A stretch of DNA of 64,000 nt from Minisyncoccota bacterium (GTDB lineage Bacteria; Patescibacteria; Microgenomatia; UBA1400; PJMF01), in NCBI GenBank assembly GCA_012515515.1, contig JAAYYE010000009.1, forward strand, positions 1-64,000. The letters are read 5' to 3'. Of this stretch, positions 34,183-43,178 are shown one piece after another; the first letter of the stretch is position 1; every line of letters begins with the position of its first letter. Both the position numbers and the translations under genes were made by a program. The notes below the pieces were generated by a model. That model was given only the letters and a program-made list of their open reading frames with translations. It had not been told where the DNA came from and did no database searches.

Positions 34183-35298
34183 ATGAAAATTCTGATGACC
34201 GGCGCTCATCTGACTCCTGCTCTAGCCTTGATTGATTATATAAAACTTAAACATCCAGGAGATGAGATGGTTTTTGTTGGTCGCTTGTATAGTCAAGAGC
34301 GATTAAAACAAAGAGCTGTTGAAGAGCAAGAAGTGAAAAAAAGAGGCATTAAGTTTATTCCTTTTGCGGCAGTGAAATTTGTTAACTCTTCTTTGATTGA
34401 TTTGATCTTAGCAATCTTAAATTTTCCCAAAACAATTAATCGAGCTAAAAAAATTTTATTGAAAGAGCAGCCAGATGTTTTATTATCTTTTGGCTCGTAT
34501 TTGGCAGTGCCTTTTGTTTTAGCTGCGAAAAATTTAAAAATTCCAATTGTCACTCACGAGCAAACCCTGGCCATGGGTAAAGCTAATCAGTTTATTGCCA
34601 ATTTAGCGGATAAGGTGGCGATTTCTTTTGCTGAAACCAGTCAATATTTAAAAAAGGATAATTACACTGTGACGGGTAATCCCGTTAGACAAGCAATTTT
34701 TAAGAAAAATTTACAAAAACCCGACTACTTGCCCAAAGATTATAAAAATATTTTGCTCATTATGGGTGGTAATCAGGGTTCTTTTGTTATTAATAATTTG
34801 ATCAAAACCCTCATTAAAGACTTGCTGGTTGATTTTACGGTGGTCCATCAGTGTGGTCGCCCTAATAAATTAAGAGATTTTCCCAGCGAGTTAAAGCAAA
34901 TCAAGGCTTCTCTACCCAAAAACTTAGAAAAACGCTATTTTATTCGGCAATGGATGGAGGAAGAAGAGTTGTTTTGGCTTTACCAACGTGCCGACTTTGC
35001 TATTACCCGAGCAGGAGCCAATACGGTTTTAGAAATGTGTCTAGCTCCCTTGCCAGCAATTCTCTTGCCCCTGCCTAACACACATAACGATGAACAAACG
35101 CTCAATGCTCAAATGATGGAAAAAGCTGGCGGAGCAATTATGATTGAGCAAAAAAATTTAACAGCCGCAGTACTAATCTCGGCCGTGAAACAGATGAAAA
35201 AACAACATTCTGCCATGCGTCGTCAATTAAGTCAAAAAAATTTCTATCAGGAAGCTGAACCAAAAATTTATCAATTACTTGTCGATGTCCATCATTAA
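34183..35298 (+). CDS. murG: Lipid II synthase MurG (GT28)
   Basis: 371 aa membrane-associated glycosyltransferase that adds GlcNAc to lipid I. The N-terminal loop is MTGAHLTPALALIDYIK, a reduced version of the usual GGTGGH loop that keeps the histidine and is familiar in CPR genomes. The C-terminal domain has ILLIMGGNQGSFVINNLI and FAITRAGANTVLEMCLAPLPAILLPLP...NDEQTLNAQMM, the UDP-GlcNAc site of MurG. It follows ftsW by 4 bp and overlaps the next gene by 14 bp. Confidence 0.92.
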   Translation: MKILMTGAHLTPALALIDYIKLKHPGDEMVFVGRLYSQERLKQRAVEEQEVKKRGIKFIPFAAVKFVNSSLIDLILAILNFPKTINRAKKILLKEQPDVLLSFGSYLAVPFVLAAKNLKIPIVTHEQTLAMGKANQFIANLADKVAISFAETSQYLKKDNYTVTGNPVRQAIFKKNLQKPDYLPKDYKNILLIMGGNQGSFVINNLIKTLIKDLLVDFTVVHQCGRPNKLRDFPSELKQIKASLPKNLEKRYFIRQWMEEEELFWLYQRADFAITRAGANTVLEMCLAPLPAILLPLPNTHNDEQTLNAQMMEKAGGAIMIEQKNLTAAVLISAVKQMKKQHSAMRRQLSQKNFYQEAEPKIYQLLVDVHH

Positions 35299-36037
35299 GA
35301 AGCAATATTCCACTTATTTGTTTTTTGTCAGCGTGCTGCTGTTGACAAGTTTATTGCTAGTATTTGCTTTTAGAGTGAAAAAGGTCAGCTGTTATCAGCC
35401 AGAAGCCAAGCTGGAAGAATTGACTCAGGTTTGTCAAGATATTAATGCTGCCTTTGTGGGAAAATCGCTACTGTTTTTTAATTTTTCTGAAGCAGAAATT
35501 TGGCAAGAATTGGCTGAGAAAAGTGATTACTCGCAGTTATATTATTTATCCTCACTAAAAAAAATCCCACCTGGAGAACTAGTTCTAGATCTAGATAGCA
35601 AGTTGCCCGATTATCGCTTAAGGATTATCAATGAGCAGCAAGAAGAACAAAGTTTTATCTTAAATCAAAATAGCCATTTAAAAAAAGATTTGAGTCAAAG
35701 CCAACTTTTTACAATTGTTTATCATGGAGACGAAGAGATTCTCAGTAAAAATAAGCAATATTTGAACGATGATTATCATCAATTTTTTCTCTCCCTCAAA
35801 ACTAGCTTAGATTACTATCAAATTAATGCCAAAAATTTAATTTGGCGAAACAATGATCTTTTAGAATTAGATTTAGGAAAATCTTATTTGGTCATTTTGG
35901 ACAAGCATGTTGATCCCAAAGAAACAATCAAAAAATTAGCCCTAATTCTAGAGGATAAAACTGTTATTGATGAAATTCAGAAGCAGGGCGTTTTGGACCT
36001 GCGCTTTAATTTGCCAGTAATTCGGGAAAAACCTTGA
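35285..36037 (+). CDS. ftsQ: FtsQ/DivIB-position divisome protein
   Basis: 250 aa. A short basic cytosolic tail, one transmembrane helix (about 9-31) and an extracytoplasmic domain. There is little direct sequence identity to FtsQ, but the segment right after the membrane (VKKVSCYQ...FVGKSLLFFNFSEAEIWQEL...SLKKIPPGELVLDL) has the spacing of a POTRA domain, and the gene lies exactly between murG and ftsA, where ftsQ belongs. FtsQ links FtsB/L to the early divisome. The ATG at 35285 overlaps murG by 14 bp. Uses TGA as stop. Confidence 0.65.
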   Translation: MSIIKKQYSTYLFFVSVLLLTSLLLVFAFRVKKVSCYQPEAKLEELTQVCQDINAAFVGKSLLFFNFSEAEIWQELAEKSDYSQLYYLSSLKKIPPGELVLDLDSKLPDYRLRIINEQQEEQSFILNQNSHLKKDLSQSQLFTIVYHGDEEILSKNKQYLNDDYHQFFLSLKTSLDYYQINAKNLIWRNNDLLELDLGKSYLVILDKHVDPKETIKKLALILEDKTVIDEIQKQGVLDLRFNLPVIREKP

Positions 36038-36047
36038 TTTTTTGTCC

Positions 36048-36076
36048 TCGACAGTAAACAGTTAATTCTGTATGAT
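36048..36076 (+). promoter_or_regulatory. Promoter for ftsA
   Basis: -35 TCGACA at 36048-36053, 17 bp, -10 TATGAT at 36071-36076. The ATG at 36091 leaves a leader of about 7 nt. The upstream in-frame TTG at 36082 lies at the expected transcription start and is unlikely. Confidence 0.6.
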
Positions 36077-36090
36077 AATTATTGATCAAT

Positions 36091-37407
36091 ATGAGCAAGG
36101 GAAACATCATCAGCGCTATCGATTTGGGTACAGACAAGTGTGTGGCTCTAATTGCCAAAGTAAATGAATCCTCACAATTAGAAGTCTTAGGTTTTAGTGT
36201 TGTTCCTTCTCGTGGAATCAGACGCAGCACAATTGTTAATTTGGAAGAAGCATTAACCACTGTTGGTCAGAGTCTTGATGCGGCAGAACGAATGGCTGGT
36301 TTAGCGGTCAAAAATGTGGTTTTGTCAGTCTCGGGAGTTTACATTCGTTATAAAAATTCTAAGGGAGTGGTGCCAGTTTCATCGCCCAATCAAGAAATTT
36401 CCTCTCTAGATGTTGATCGAGTCATCGAAGCAGCTAGAGCGATTTCTTTACCCAGTGAGCGAGAAATAATTCATGTCATTCCCAAAGATTTTAAAGTTGA
36501 TTCTCAAGAAGGCATTAAAGATCCGGTGGGGATGATGGGTGTTCGTTTAGAATCTGAAACTCATATTATTACTGGTCTTTCAACCAGTTTACGCAACTTT
36601 GAAAAATGTATGGGTGATTTAGGTTTAAATGTCGATGCCTTTGTTTTTTCAGCTTTATCTGCCAGTGAAATTGCCCTCACCGAAACCGAAAAAGAGCTGG
36701 GGGTGGTGCTAGTGGACATTGGGGCAGGTACCACCAGCATTTGCGCTTTCGTAGAAGGCGTCTTGGAATTTTCCGCAGTGATTCCGGTGGGAGCTAAATA
36801 TATTACTCAAGACATTGCCTCTGGTTTAAGGATTTCTCTAGAAGATGCAGAAAAATTAAAATTATATTTAAGCGGTGACGAAGAAGTTAAATTAGTGCCA
36901 TTACCTGGAGAATCGAAAGTAGAGTTTACTAAACGGAAAAAGAAATTTGATCTAATTGATTCAGAAAAAATTGGGATTAGCAATCGAGATCCCATTTCTC
37001 GGAAGTTTGTCAGCGACGTGGTTATGGAGCCTCGAATTAAAGAAATTTTCTCTTTAGTGATGGAGGAATTAGCCAAAGCGGGCCTATTGGATGACAATAA
37101 ATTACCCGCTGGCATTGTTGTCACTGGCGGTGGCGCCCTAACTTACAATCTAGTAGAAATAGCGCGTCATATGACCAAAATGGCAGTAAGATTAGGCAAA
37201 CCCAATAGCATCTTAGGTTTGACTGACGACATAAAAGAGGTTAACTTTGCTGTTGCTCTGGGACTGCTGGCATATGCCAAACGTCAAGGGAATGTTGGTC
37301 CTGGAGCTAGTGTTAGTGATTTTTCCCTAACAAACATTTTGCCAAAAGACTTGTTTAAAACGATTGCGGAAAAAGCTGGTACTTTATTTAAAAAAATTTT
37401 CCCTTAA
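36091..37407 (+). CDS. ftsA: Cell division actin-like protein FtsA
   Basis: 438 aa actin-fold ATPase that ties FtsZ filaments to the membrane. SAIDLGTDKCVALIAKV is phosphate loop 1, VVLVDIGAGTTSICAFVEG is phosphate 2, and GIVVTGGGALTYNL is the adenosine motif. The 1C domain (about 85-165) has SVSGVYIRYKNSKG and IHVIPKDFKVD. The C-terminal KDLFKTIAEKAGTLFKKIF is an amphipathic membrane-targeting helix. ftsZ follows after 98 bp and has its own -10 box. Confidence 0.96.
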   Translation: MSKGNIISAIDLGTDKCVALIAKVNESSQLEVLGFSVVPSRGIRRSTIVNLEEALTTVGQSLDAAERMAGLAVKNVVLSVSGVYIRYKNSKGVVPVSSPNQEISSLDVDRVIEAARAISLPSEREIIHVIPKDFKVDSQEGIKDPVGMMGVRLESETHIITGLSTSLRNFEKCMGDLGLNVDAFVFSALSASEIALTETEKELGVVLVDIGAGTTSICAFVEGVLEFSAVIPVGAKYITQDIASGLRISLEDAEKLKLYLSGDEEVKLVPLPGESKVEFTKRKKKFDLIDSEKIGISNRDPISRKFVSDVVMEPRIKEIFSLVMEELAKAGLLDDNKLPAGIVVTGGGALTYNLVEIARHMTKMAVRLGKPNSILGLTDDIKEVNFAVALGLLAYAKRQGNVGPGASVSDFSLTNILPKDLFKTIAEKAGTLFKKIFP

Positions 37408-37491
37408 TTTTTTTTAAAAAGTGCTTTTACTAGTTTACTTTTATGTTAAAATCAGGTAATTTAATTGTGATAGTTTGATATAAATAATAGC

Positions 37492-37497
37492 TATAAT
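37492..37497 (+). promoter_or_regulatory. -10 box of the ftsZ promoter
   Basis: TATAAT ending 8 nt before the ftsZ ATG, so the ftsZ message from here would have at most a few leader bases. No consensus -35 at normal spacing. Confidence 0.6.
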
Positions 37498-37505
37498 AAA
37501 GACCT

Positions 37506-38813
37506 ATGGCACTAGTTAAACCCTCAAATACCACCTTTGCAAAAATTAAAGTTGTTGGGATTGGCGGTGGTGGCAATAATGCGATTAATTCAATGATCCT
37601 CTCTAGAGAAATTAAAAATGTCGAATTTATTGCGATTAATACCGATGCTCAGGCACTTTTAACTTCCAAAGCGGACACTAAATTACAAATTGGCAATAAT
37701 TTTACCAGGGGTTTGGGGGCAGGAGCCGATCCTGAAGTTGGTCGAACAGCTGCAGAAGAAAGTCGAGAAAAAATCAAAGAATTATTATTTGATACTGATA
37801 TGGTATTTATCACAGCGGGTATGGGCGGAGGAACTGGGACTGGTGCATCGCCAATTATTGCTGAAATTGCCAAAGAAACCGGTGCTTTAACCGTCTCGGT
37901 GGTGACTAAACCATTCGCTTTTGAGGGCGTGCGCAGGATGCAAACTGCTGAAGAAGGCATTGAATATCTCATTGACATGGTTGACACCCTCATTGTCATC
38001 CCCAATCAACGCTTATTAGAAGTCGTAGATAAAAAAATGACTTTTATTGATGCCTTCCGTTTGGCTGACAATGTCCTTGGTCAAGGCGTGAAAGGCATTT
38101 CAGATTTAATTACTACTGCCGGCATGATCAATGTTGATTTCGCTGATGTCAAAACCATTATGTCTGATTCTGGAACTGCCTTGATGGGTATTGGTGAGGC
38201 ATCTGGTGAGGATCGAGCGGTGATGGCAGCGAGAATGGCCATTTCTTCTCCCCTTTTGGAGGTGTCAATTACTGGAGCTAAAGGCATTTTATACAATATT
38301 ATTGGTGGCCCAGACATGACCATGACCGAAGTGTCTGACGCATCATCAATTATTGCTGATAGTGCTGATGCTGATTCTGATATTATTTTTGGGGCGACCA
38401 TTGATGAAAACATGGGTTCAAAAATTAAGATTAGCGTCATAGCCACTGGCTTTAGCGACAATTACAATGCGACCGGCACTCGCGCTCTATTTGGCGCTTA
38501 TGGACGAGAATCGAAAAGAAAAATGGGCAATATTACTACGACTAGCCCAAAAACAAGTGTTGAGGAAGCAGTTGAAGAAGACAAAATTGACCGTGCTCCA
38601 GATGGATATACTCAACCGCAAACCATAGCCGATCGCAAACCTGCAAAAGAAGAAAAAATTGAAAGCAACAATCCTTTTGTTAGAAGTGCTTTATTTAATT
38701 TAAAAAAAGACCACAAGCCTAAGCAAGAAGACCAATCAGACAAAAAAGAAGATGCGGAAAACGATGATGAATTTGGTGAGTTTGAGGTGCCAGCTTTTTT
38801 GAGAAATAAATAG
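37506..38813 (+). CDS. ftsZ: Cell division tubulin-like GTPase FtsZ
   Basis: 435 aa. It forms the Z ring. The nucleotide motifs are GIGGGGNNAINSM (18-30) and GMGGGTGTGASP with GGGTGTG at 107-113; the T7 loop NVDFADVKTIMSDSG holds the catalytic acidic residues. The C-terminal tail is a charged linker rich in Lys, Glu and Asp, ending EFGEFEVPAFLRNK, the conserved peptide that binds FtsA. Last gene of the plus-strand dcw cluster; the ileS T-box leader starts about 16 bp after its stop. Confidence 0.98.
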   Translation: MALVKPSNTTFAKIKVVGIGGGGNNAINSMILSREIKNVEFIAINTDAQALLTSKADTKLQIGNNFTRGLGAGADPEVGRTAAEESREKIKELLFDTDMVFITAGMGGGTGTGASPIIAEIAKETGALTVSVVTKPFAFEGVRRMQTAEEGIEYLIDMVDTLIVIPNQRLLEVVDKKMTFIDAFRLADNVLGQGVKGISDLITTAGMINVDFADVKTIMSDSGTALMGIGEASGEDRAVMAARMAISSPLLEVSITGAKGILYNIIGGPDMTMTEVSDASSIIADSADADSDIIFGATIDENMGSKIKISVIATGFSDNYNATGTRALFGAYGRESKRKMGNITTTSPKTSVEEAVEEDKIDRAPDGYTQPQTIADRKPAKEEKIESNNPFVRSALFNLKKDHKPKQEDQSDKKEDAENDDEFGEFEVPAFLRNK

Positions 38814-38829
38814 TAGCTAAATTTTCTGT

Positions 38830-38835
38830 TATAAT
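38830..38835 (+). promoter_or_regulatory. -10 box of the ileS leader promoter
   Basis: TATAAT directly after ftsZ. The predicted transcription start is near 38842, just before the base-paired leader. Confidence 0.65.
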
Positions 38836-38841
38836 AAAAGA

Positions 38842-39031
38842 AGAAAGCCGTTTGAGTCAGTGATCATCTGACGAGGCGCTCGCAGAAATTTGACCAGTTA
38901 GTTGTGTCAAAAAGTAGAACGAGCCGCAGTGACTGCGTAATAGTCAAAATTGAGTAGTGATAGGGCTGGTACCTTTGCTTTTAGCAAGCCTTATTAATCC
39001 GTTAAGCAACGAGATTTAATAAGGTTTTTTT
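38842..39031 (+). ncRNA. T-box riboswitch (tRNA-Ile) controlling ileS
   Basis: Stem I (38847-38877): GCC/GGC, a kink-turn-like GA motif (G54-A55 opposite G73-A74 in 388xx), helix GTCAG/CTGAC, and a 7-nt loop TGATCAT holding the Ile codon ATC (38863-38865). Stem II (38878-38924): helix GCTCG/CGAGC, an S-turn internal loop GAA (38885-38887) opposite AGTA (38913-38916), helix TTGAC/GTCAA. Stem III (38925-38937): CGCAG/CTGCG. Antiterminator (38962-38992): AGGGC/GCCTT and TTGC/GCAA around the bulge TGGTACC, whose TGGT pairs with the ACCA end of uncharged tRNA-Ile (discriminator A). The competing terminator follows. Uncharged tRNA-Ile should switch ileS on. The folding was drawn by hand. Confidence 0.87.
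38989..39031 (+). terminator. T-box-controlled terminator before ileS
   Basis: The strands CCTTATTAATC (38989-38999) and GATTTAATAAGG (39013-39024) form an 11-bp stem with one bulged T, followed by seven T residues. Its 5' strand shares CCTT with the antiterminator, so the two folds exclude each other. Confidence 0.9.
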
Positions 39032-39046
39032 GTATAAAAAGGCAAT

Positions 39047-41974
39047 ATGAAACAGCTAGAAATTAAAGACTATAAACAAGCACCAGACCTAGCTTTACTA
39101 GAAGAAAAAGTTCTAGAATTTTGGGAAAAAGAACAAGTCTTCGCATCATCTCTTGAACAAAGACGGGGGGCTGAAAAATTTTCTTTTTATGATGGACCTC
39201 CTTTTGCTACCGGATTACCTCATTACGGTCATTTAATGCAATCAATGATTAAGGATTCAATCCCTCGTTATCAAACGATGAAGGGTAAATATGTGAGGCG
39301 AGTTTGGGGCTGGGATTGTCACGGTTTACCAATTGAAAACTTAATTGAACAAGAATTGAAGCTCAAAGATAAACAAGCCATCGAAGATTATGGCGTAGCT
39401 AATTTTAACCAAGCCTGTCGAGCTAGAGTCTTAACTTATGCTGAGGATTGGAAAAAAACTATCAATAGAATCGGTCGATTCATTGATATGGAAAATGCCT
39501 ATAAAACGATGGACAAAAGCTACATGGAAAGTGTGTGGTGGGTCTTTAAAGAACTTTTTGATAAAGGCTTGATTTATCAAAGTCATAAAGCGATGCACAT
39601 TTGCCCTCATTGCAGTACTCCCCTCTCAAATTTTGAAGTTAGTCAGGCCTATAAAGATGTTAAAGATTTGGCTTTAACAGTCAAATTTAAATTAGATCTT
39701 GAAGATGAGGAGATCTATTTACTCAGTTGGACAACGACGGCTTGGACGCTGCCAGGTAATATGTTTTTGGCAGTCAATCCAAGATTAGATTATGTCTTAG
39801 TTAAAATCGCTGATCATCCAGAAAAATATTATTTGGCTAAATCTCGTTTAGAAGCGGTTTTTGCTGATCAAGACTATCAAATTCTGAAAACTGTTAAGGG
39901 TCAAGAGCTAATTGGCTTGAATTATCAGTCAGTTTTCCCTTATTTTATGAATTTAAAAACTGATCAAGATTTGCCCGATGAAGCAAGAAAGTTATTGTTC
40001 ACTGTTCAGGCTGGTGATTTTGTCAATTTAGAAGAGGGCACGGGTATTGTGCACGTGGCTCCAGCTTTTGGCGAAGATGATTATCGATTGGGAGAAAGTT
40101 TATTGCATTTTTCACAGCTTGATACTGCAGTTAAAAACAAGCTTTTTATTCAACATGTAGATATGAGCGGGCGCTTTACTAAGGCAGTGAGCGATTTTGC
40201 AGGACTTGAGGTCAAACCGAAAAACGAAATTCAAGCGACTGACATTAAAATTATTCAATATTTAGCCAAAAAATCATTATTATTTGCTAAAAAACAATTT
40301 ACCCACAGTTATCCTCATTGTTGGCGTTGTGATTCGCCTTTATTAAATTACGCGACTAGTTCTTGGTTTGTCGCAGTTAGTTCTTTTAAAGAGCAATTAT
40401 TGAAAAATAATCAGGCTATTAATTGGCAACCAACACATATTAAAGAAGGTCGTTTTGGTCATTGGTTAGCCGATGCTAGAGATTGGGCAATTTCGCGCAA
40501 TCGTTTTTGGGGAACTCCCCTCCCTCTGTGGCAGAGTGATGACGGTGAATTAATCTGTGTTGGTAGTAGTCAGGAATTGGCAGCTTTGTCTGGGCACAAG
40601 CTTGATGATTTACACAAAGAGTTTGTGGATCAGATTGTCATTAAAAAAGATGGCAAGGAATTCAAGCATTTGCCAGAAGTCTTAGATTGTTGGTTTGAAT
40701 CTGGAGCTATGCCTTATGCTCAATTCAATTATCCTTTTGCTAATCAAGATTTGTTTGAACAGAATTTTCCAGCTAATTTTATTGCTGAAGGTCAGGATCA
40801 GACTCGAGGTTGGTTTTATACATTGCACGTCTTAGCCACAGCTTTAACCATGGCTAATGAAAAACAGCAATCAAGTCTGAATAAAGCAGCGAGCAGTGCT
40901 TTTGCCAATGTGATGTGTACTGGTTTAATTATGGCCAGTGATGGCAAAAAAATGAGTAAGCGCTTAAATAATTATCCAGAACCAGAGTTAATTATTGATA
41001 AATATGGAGCCGATAGTTTGCGCTTATATCTATTGTCATCAGCCGCAGTCAAGGCTGAAACCTTAAATTTTGCTGAACAAGAAGTGGCAGATGTGCGCCG
41101 ACGAGTGTTTTTGATTTGGTGGAATATTTTGGCTTTTTATCAAAGTTTTGCTCAAAAAAATCTTGAGCAGCTAGATTTGCAAAAAGTGACAAAAATCGAC
41201 CATGTTTTAGATCGCTGGTTATTATCAAAGCTTAGCACTCTAAGCGAACAATTAAGCACACATTTAGATAAGTTCGATGTGATGCGTGCGACTCGACTAG
41301 TAGCCCCCTTTATCAATGATTTTTCAACTTGGTACTTGAGATTATCTAGAGATCGTTTCAAGGCGAATCAAAGTGCACAAGCCGCTCAAGTTTTTGCGAC
41401 AGTGATTAATGTATCAGCCCAATTGTTTGCTCCACTCACACCTTTTTTTAGCGAAATTGTTTATCAACAGCTACATACAACTGGCAAATCGGTTCATTTA
41501 TGCGACTATCCAGACATCCAATCGTATCAAGATCTGGAATTAGAAAAACAAATGGCCGAATTAAGACAATTGGTGGAATTGGGTCATGCTCAAAGAAAAA
41601 CTGCAAAAATGCCTCTGCGTCAACCTTTAGCTTCAGTAAGTTTTAATAAAGCAGCGAGTTTTATGGGCAATGCTGAATTAGAAGCGATCCTCAAACAAGA
41701 GTTAAATGTTAAAGCTGTTAATTGGGGTCAAGAAACCACAGCTGATATGCGGGTCGACTTTGATTTAGAGCTTAATGAAGATCTCAGGGCAGAGGGCGAA
41801 GCCCGAGTTATTATCAGGCGCATTCAAACTTGGCGCAAGCAAGCTAATTTAGCAATTGATGAGCAAACTAAGGTTTATTTAAAAACCTGGCCCAATCAGT
41901 TTACTAAAATGATTGAAGAGAAAAGCAATAGTCAATTAGTGAGAGCCCAAATCGAAGGCCTGCAAGAGTTGTAA
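39047..41974 (+). CDS. ileS: Isoleucyl-tRNA synthetase (type 2, eukaryote-like)
   Basis: 975 aa class I synthetase. HIGH motif as PFATGLPHYGHL, the VWGWDCHGLPIENLIE segment, and KMSKR at 635-639. The CP1 editing domain has LSWTTTAWTLPGNMFLAV and GTGIVHVAPAFGEDDY. Features such as YAEDWKKTINRIGRFID, YKTMDKSYMESVWWVFKEL and TPLSNFEVSQAYKDV are those of the type 2 group (eukaryotic cytosolic and some bacterial IleRS), which is generally less sensitive to mupirocin. The C-terminal zinc domain of type 1 enzymes is absent. It is controlled by the T-box leader. Confidence 0.95.
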   Translation: MKQLEIKDYKQAPDLALLEEKVLEFWEKEQVFASSLEQRRGAEKFSFYDGPPFATGLPHYGHLMQSMIKDSIPRYQTMKGKYVRRVWGWDCHGLPIENLIEQELKLKDKQAIEDYGVANFNQACRARVLTYAEDWKKTINRIGRFIDMENAYKTMDKSYMESVWWVFKELFDKGLIYQSHKAMHICPHCSTPLSNFEVSQAYKDVKDLALTVKFKLDLEDEEIYLLSWTTTAWTLPGNMFLAVNPRLDYVLVKIADHPEKYYLAKSRLEAVFADQDYQILKTVKGQELIGLNYQSVFPYFMNLKTDQDLPDEARKLLFTVQAGDFVNLEEGTGIVHVAPAFGEDDYRLGESLLHFSQLDTAVKNKLFIQHVDMSGRFTKAVSDFAGLEVKPKNEIQATDIKIIQYLAKKSLLFAKKQFTHSYPHCWRCDSPLLNYATSSWFVAVSSFKEQLLKNNQAINWQPTHIKEGRFGHWLADARDWAISRNRFWGTPLPLWQSDDGELICVGSSQELAALSGHKLDDLHKEFVDQIVIKKDGKEFKHLPEVLDCWFESGAMPYAQFNYPFANQDLFEQNFPANFIAEGQDQTRGWFYTLHVLATALTMANEKQQSSLNKAASSAFANVMCTGLIMASDGKKMSKRLNNYPEPELIIDKYGADSLRLYLLSSAAVKAETLNFAEQEVADVRRRVFLIWWNILAFYQSFAQKNLEQLDLQKVTKIDHVLDRWLLSKLSTLSEQLSTHLDKFDVMRATRLVAPFINDFSTWYLRLSRDRFKANQSAQAAQVFATVINVSAQLFAPLTPFFSEIVYQQLHTTGKSVHLCDYPDIQSYQDLELEKQMAELRQLVELGHAQRKTAKMPLRQPLASVSFNKAASFMGNAELEAILKQELNVKAVNWGQETTADMRVDFDLELNEDLRAEGEARVIIRRIQTWRKQANLAIDEQTKVYLKTWPNQFTKMIEEKSNSQLVRAQIEGLQEL

Positions 41975-42032
41975 AAGCACTTTTTCTTTAATCAGCATTG
42001 AAAAAAAAGAAACTTTGTTTTAGTCTGTAGAA

Positions 42033-43148
42033 GTGCGAAAGTATTTTTTAACGACCCTGCTGTTCTTATTGATGATTGTCGCTTTGGTGACTTTAAGAAG
42101 CATTGCTCCCGATTTATTAAACGTTCAGTTATTGGCTTACGTCTTGGGTTTTTTACTTTTCTTTATTTTATCGAGAGTGAACATAAACTATTGGTGGCGA
42201 GCGAGTGCTTATTTATATTGCTTGCTTAATCTGCTTTTATTGGGCTTATTAATCTGGGGACGAACAACCAGGGGTATAGTTGCTTGGATTAACTTACCCT
42301 TTGGTTTACGCTTTCAGCCATCACAATTAGCAGTGCCAATTACCGCTTTATATCTATCTAGCTTTTTTAAAAAGCAAAATCAGAAAAGTAAAGAAAAACA
42401 ACTATCCTGGCCTGAAACAATAAAAATTTTATTAATCATTCTCTTGCCTGCCTTATTGATCAATTTACAACCGGATTTGGGGACAGCAATGGTTTTCTTA
42501 TTAGCCTTATTGGTTTTTATTTTTTATAACCCCATCGGTTGGAAAAAAATTGCTATTTTTGCTGGTCTGTCTATATTGTTGGTGGCTATTGCTTGGTTCT
42601 TTGTCTTAGCTGATTATCAGAAATCCCGATTAAGTAGTTTTTTGTTTTTTACTAGTCCTGAAAAAAGCCTAAGTAGTGATTTTACTCAAGAAAGCAGTGC
42701 TGCTTATAATGCGCGCCAGTCAGTGATTGCTGTGGGCGCTGGGCAGCTTTGGGGCCAGGGATTAGGTCAGGGGACGCAGTCCCATTTAAAATTCTTGCCA
42801 GAAAGGCAGACTGATTTTATTTTTGCCTCATTTGTTGAAGAATGGGGTTTTTTAGGCTCTTTGCTAATCTTGGGTTTATATTTTTCTTTATTAGGTTTTA
42901 TTTTGTATCTAACTTATCATGAGGAGAATCGAGCTAAACAATTATATTTGTTGACAATTTTTAGCATGCTCTTGGTGCAAATTTTTATTAATATTGGTAT
43001 GAATTTAGCTCTGTTACCAATCACAGGTATTACCCTGCCCTTTTTATCTTATGGTGGTAGTAGCATTTTGGCCTTATTTTTTTCTTTAGCCCCGCTACAA
43101 AACATTATCGAAGAAGAAGAAAAGCTAGCAAGCTCAATCTTTCAATAG
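42033..43148 (+). CDS. rodA: Elongation-type SEDS glycosyltransferase RodA
   Basis: 371 aa, about ten transmembrane helices. TRGIVAWINLPFGLRFQPSQLA, LLINLQPDLGTAMVFL, GQGLGQGTQSHLKFLPERQTDFIFASFVEEWGFLGS and ITLPFLSYGGSSI are the SEDS motifs; QSHLKFLPERQTDFIF is the RodA-type version. It polymerises side-wall peptidoglycan with a class B PBP not found in this window. The GTG at 42033 is needed to keep the first helix intact; the next ATG would delete most of it. It lies 58 bp after ileS. Confidence 0.85.
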   Translation: MRKYFLTTLLFLLMIVALVTLRSIAPDLLNVQLLAYVLGFLLFFILSRVNINYWWRASAYLYCLLNLLLLGLLIWGRTTRGIVAWINLPFGLRFQPSQLAVPITALYLSSFFKKQNQKSKEKQLSWPETIKILLIILLPALLINLQPDLGTAMVFLLALLVFIFYNPIGWKKIAIFAGLSILLVAIAWFFVLADYQKSRLSSFLFFTSPEKSLSSDFTQESSAAYNARQSVIAVGAGQLWGQGLGQGTQSHLKFLPERQTDFIFASFVEEWGFLGSLLILGLYFSLLGFILYLTYHEENRAKQLYLLTIFSMLLVQIFINIGMNLALLPITGITLPFLSYGGSSILALFFSLAPLQNIIEEEEKLASSIFQ

Positions 43149-43158
43149 TTTTAGTATA

Positions 43159-43167
43159 TGTTATAAT
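43159..43167 (+). promoter_or_regulatory. Extended -10 promoter for rplU
   Basis: TGTTATAAT, a perfect extended -10 (TG-N-TATAAT), ending 11 nt before the ATG at 43179. It explains the weak -35. Confidence 0.65.
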
Positions 43168-43178
43168 CACAATTCGTT

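Noticed and set aside
37649..38005. 118-codon open frame antisense to ftsZ, and similar antisense frames in murA, gatA and the GT genes
   Set aside because: They are shadows of strongly coding genes, have no ribosome site or promoter of their own and show no domain pattern.
40052..40057. CACGTG core in ileS (and at 50743-50748 in glyS)
   Set aside because: The flanks lack the GTTT/AAAC arms of parS, so these are chance hexamers and not partition sites.
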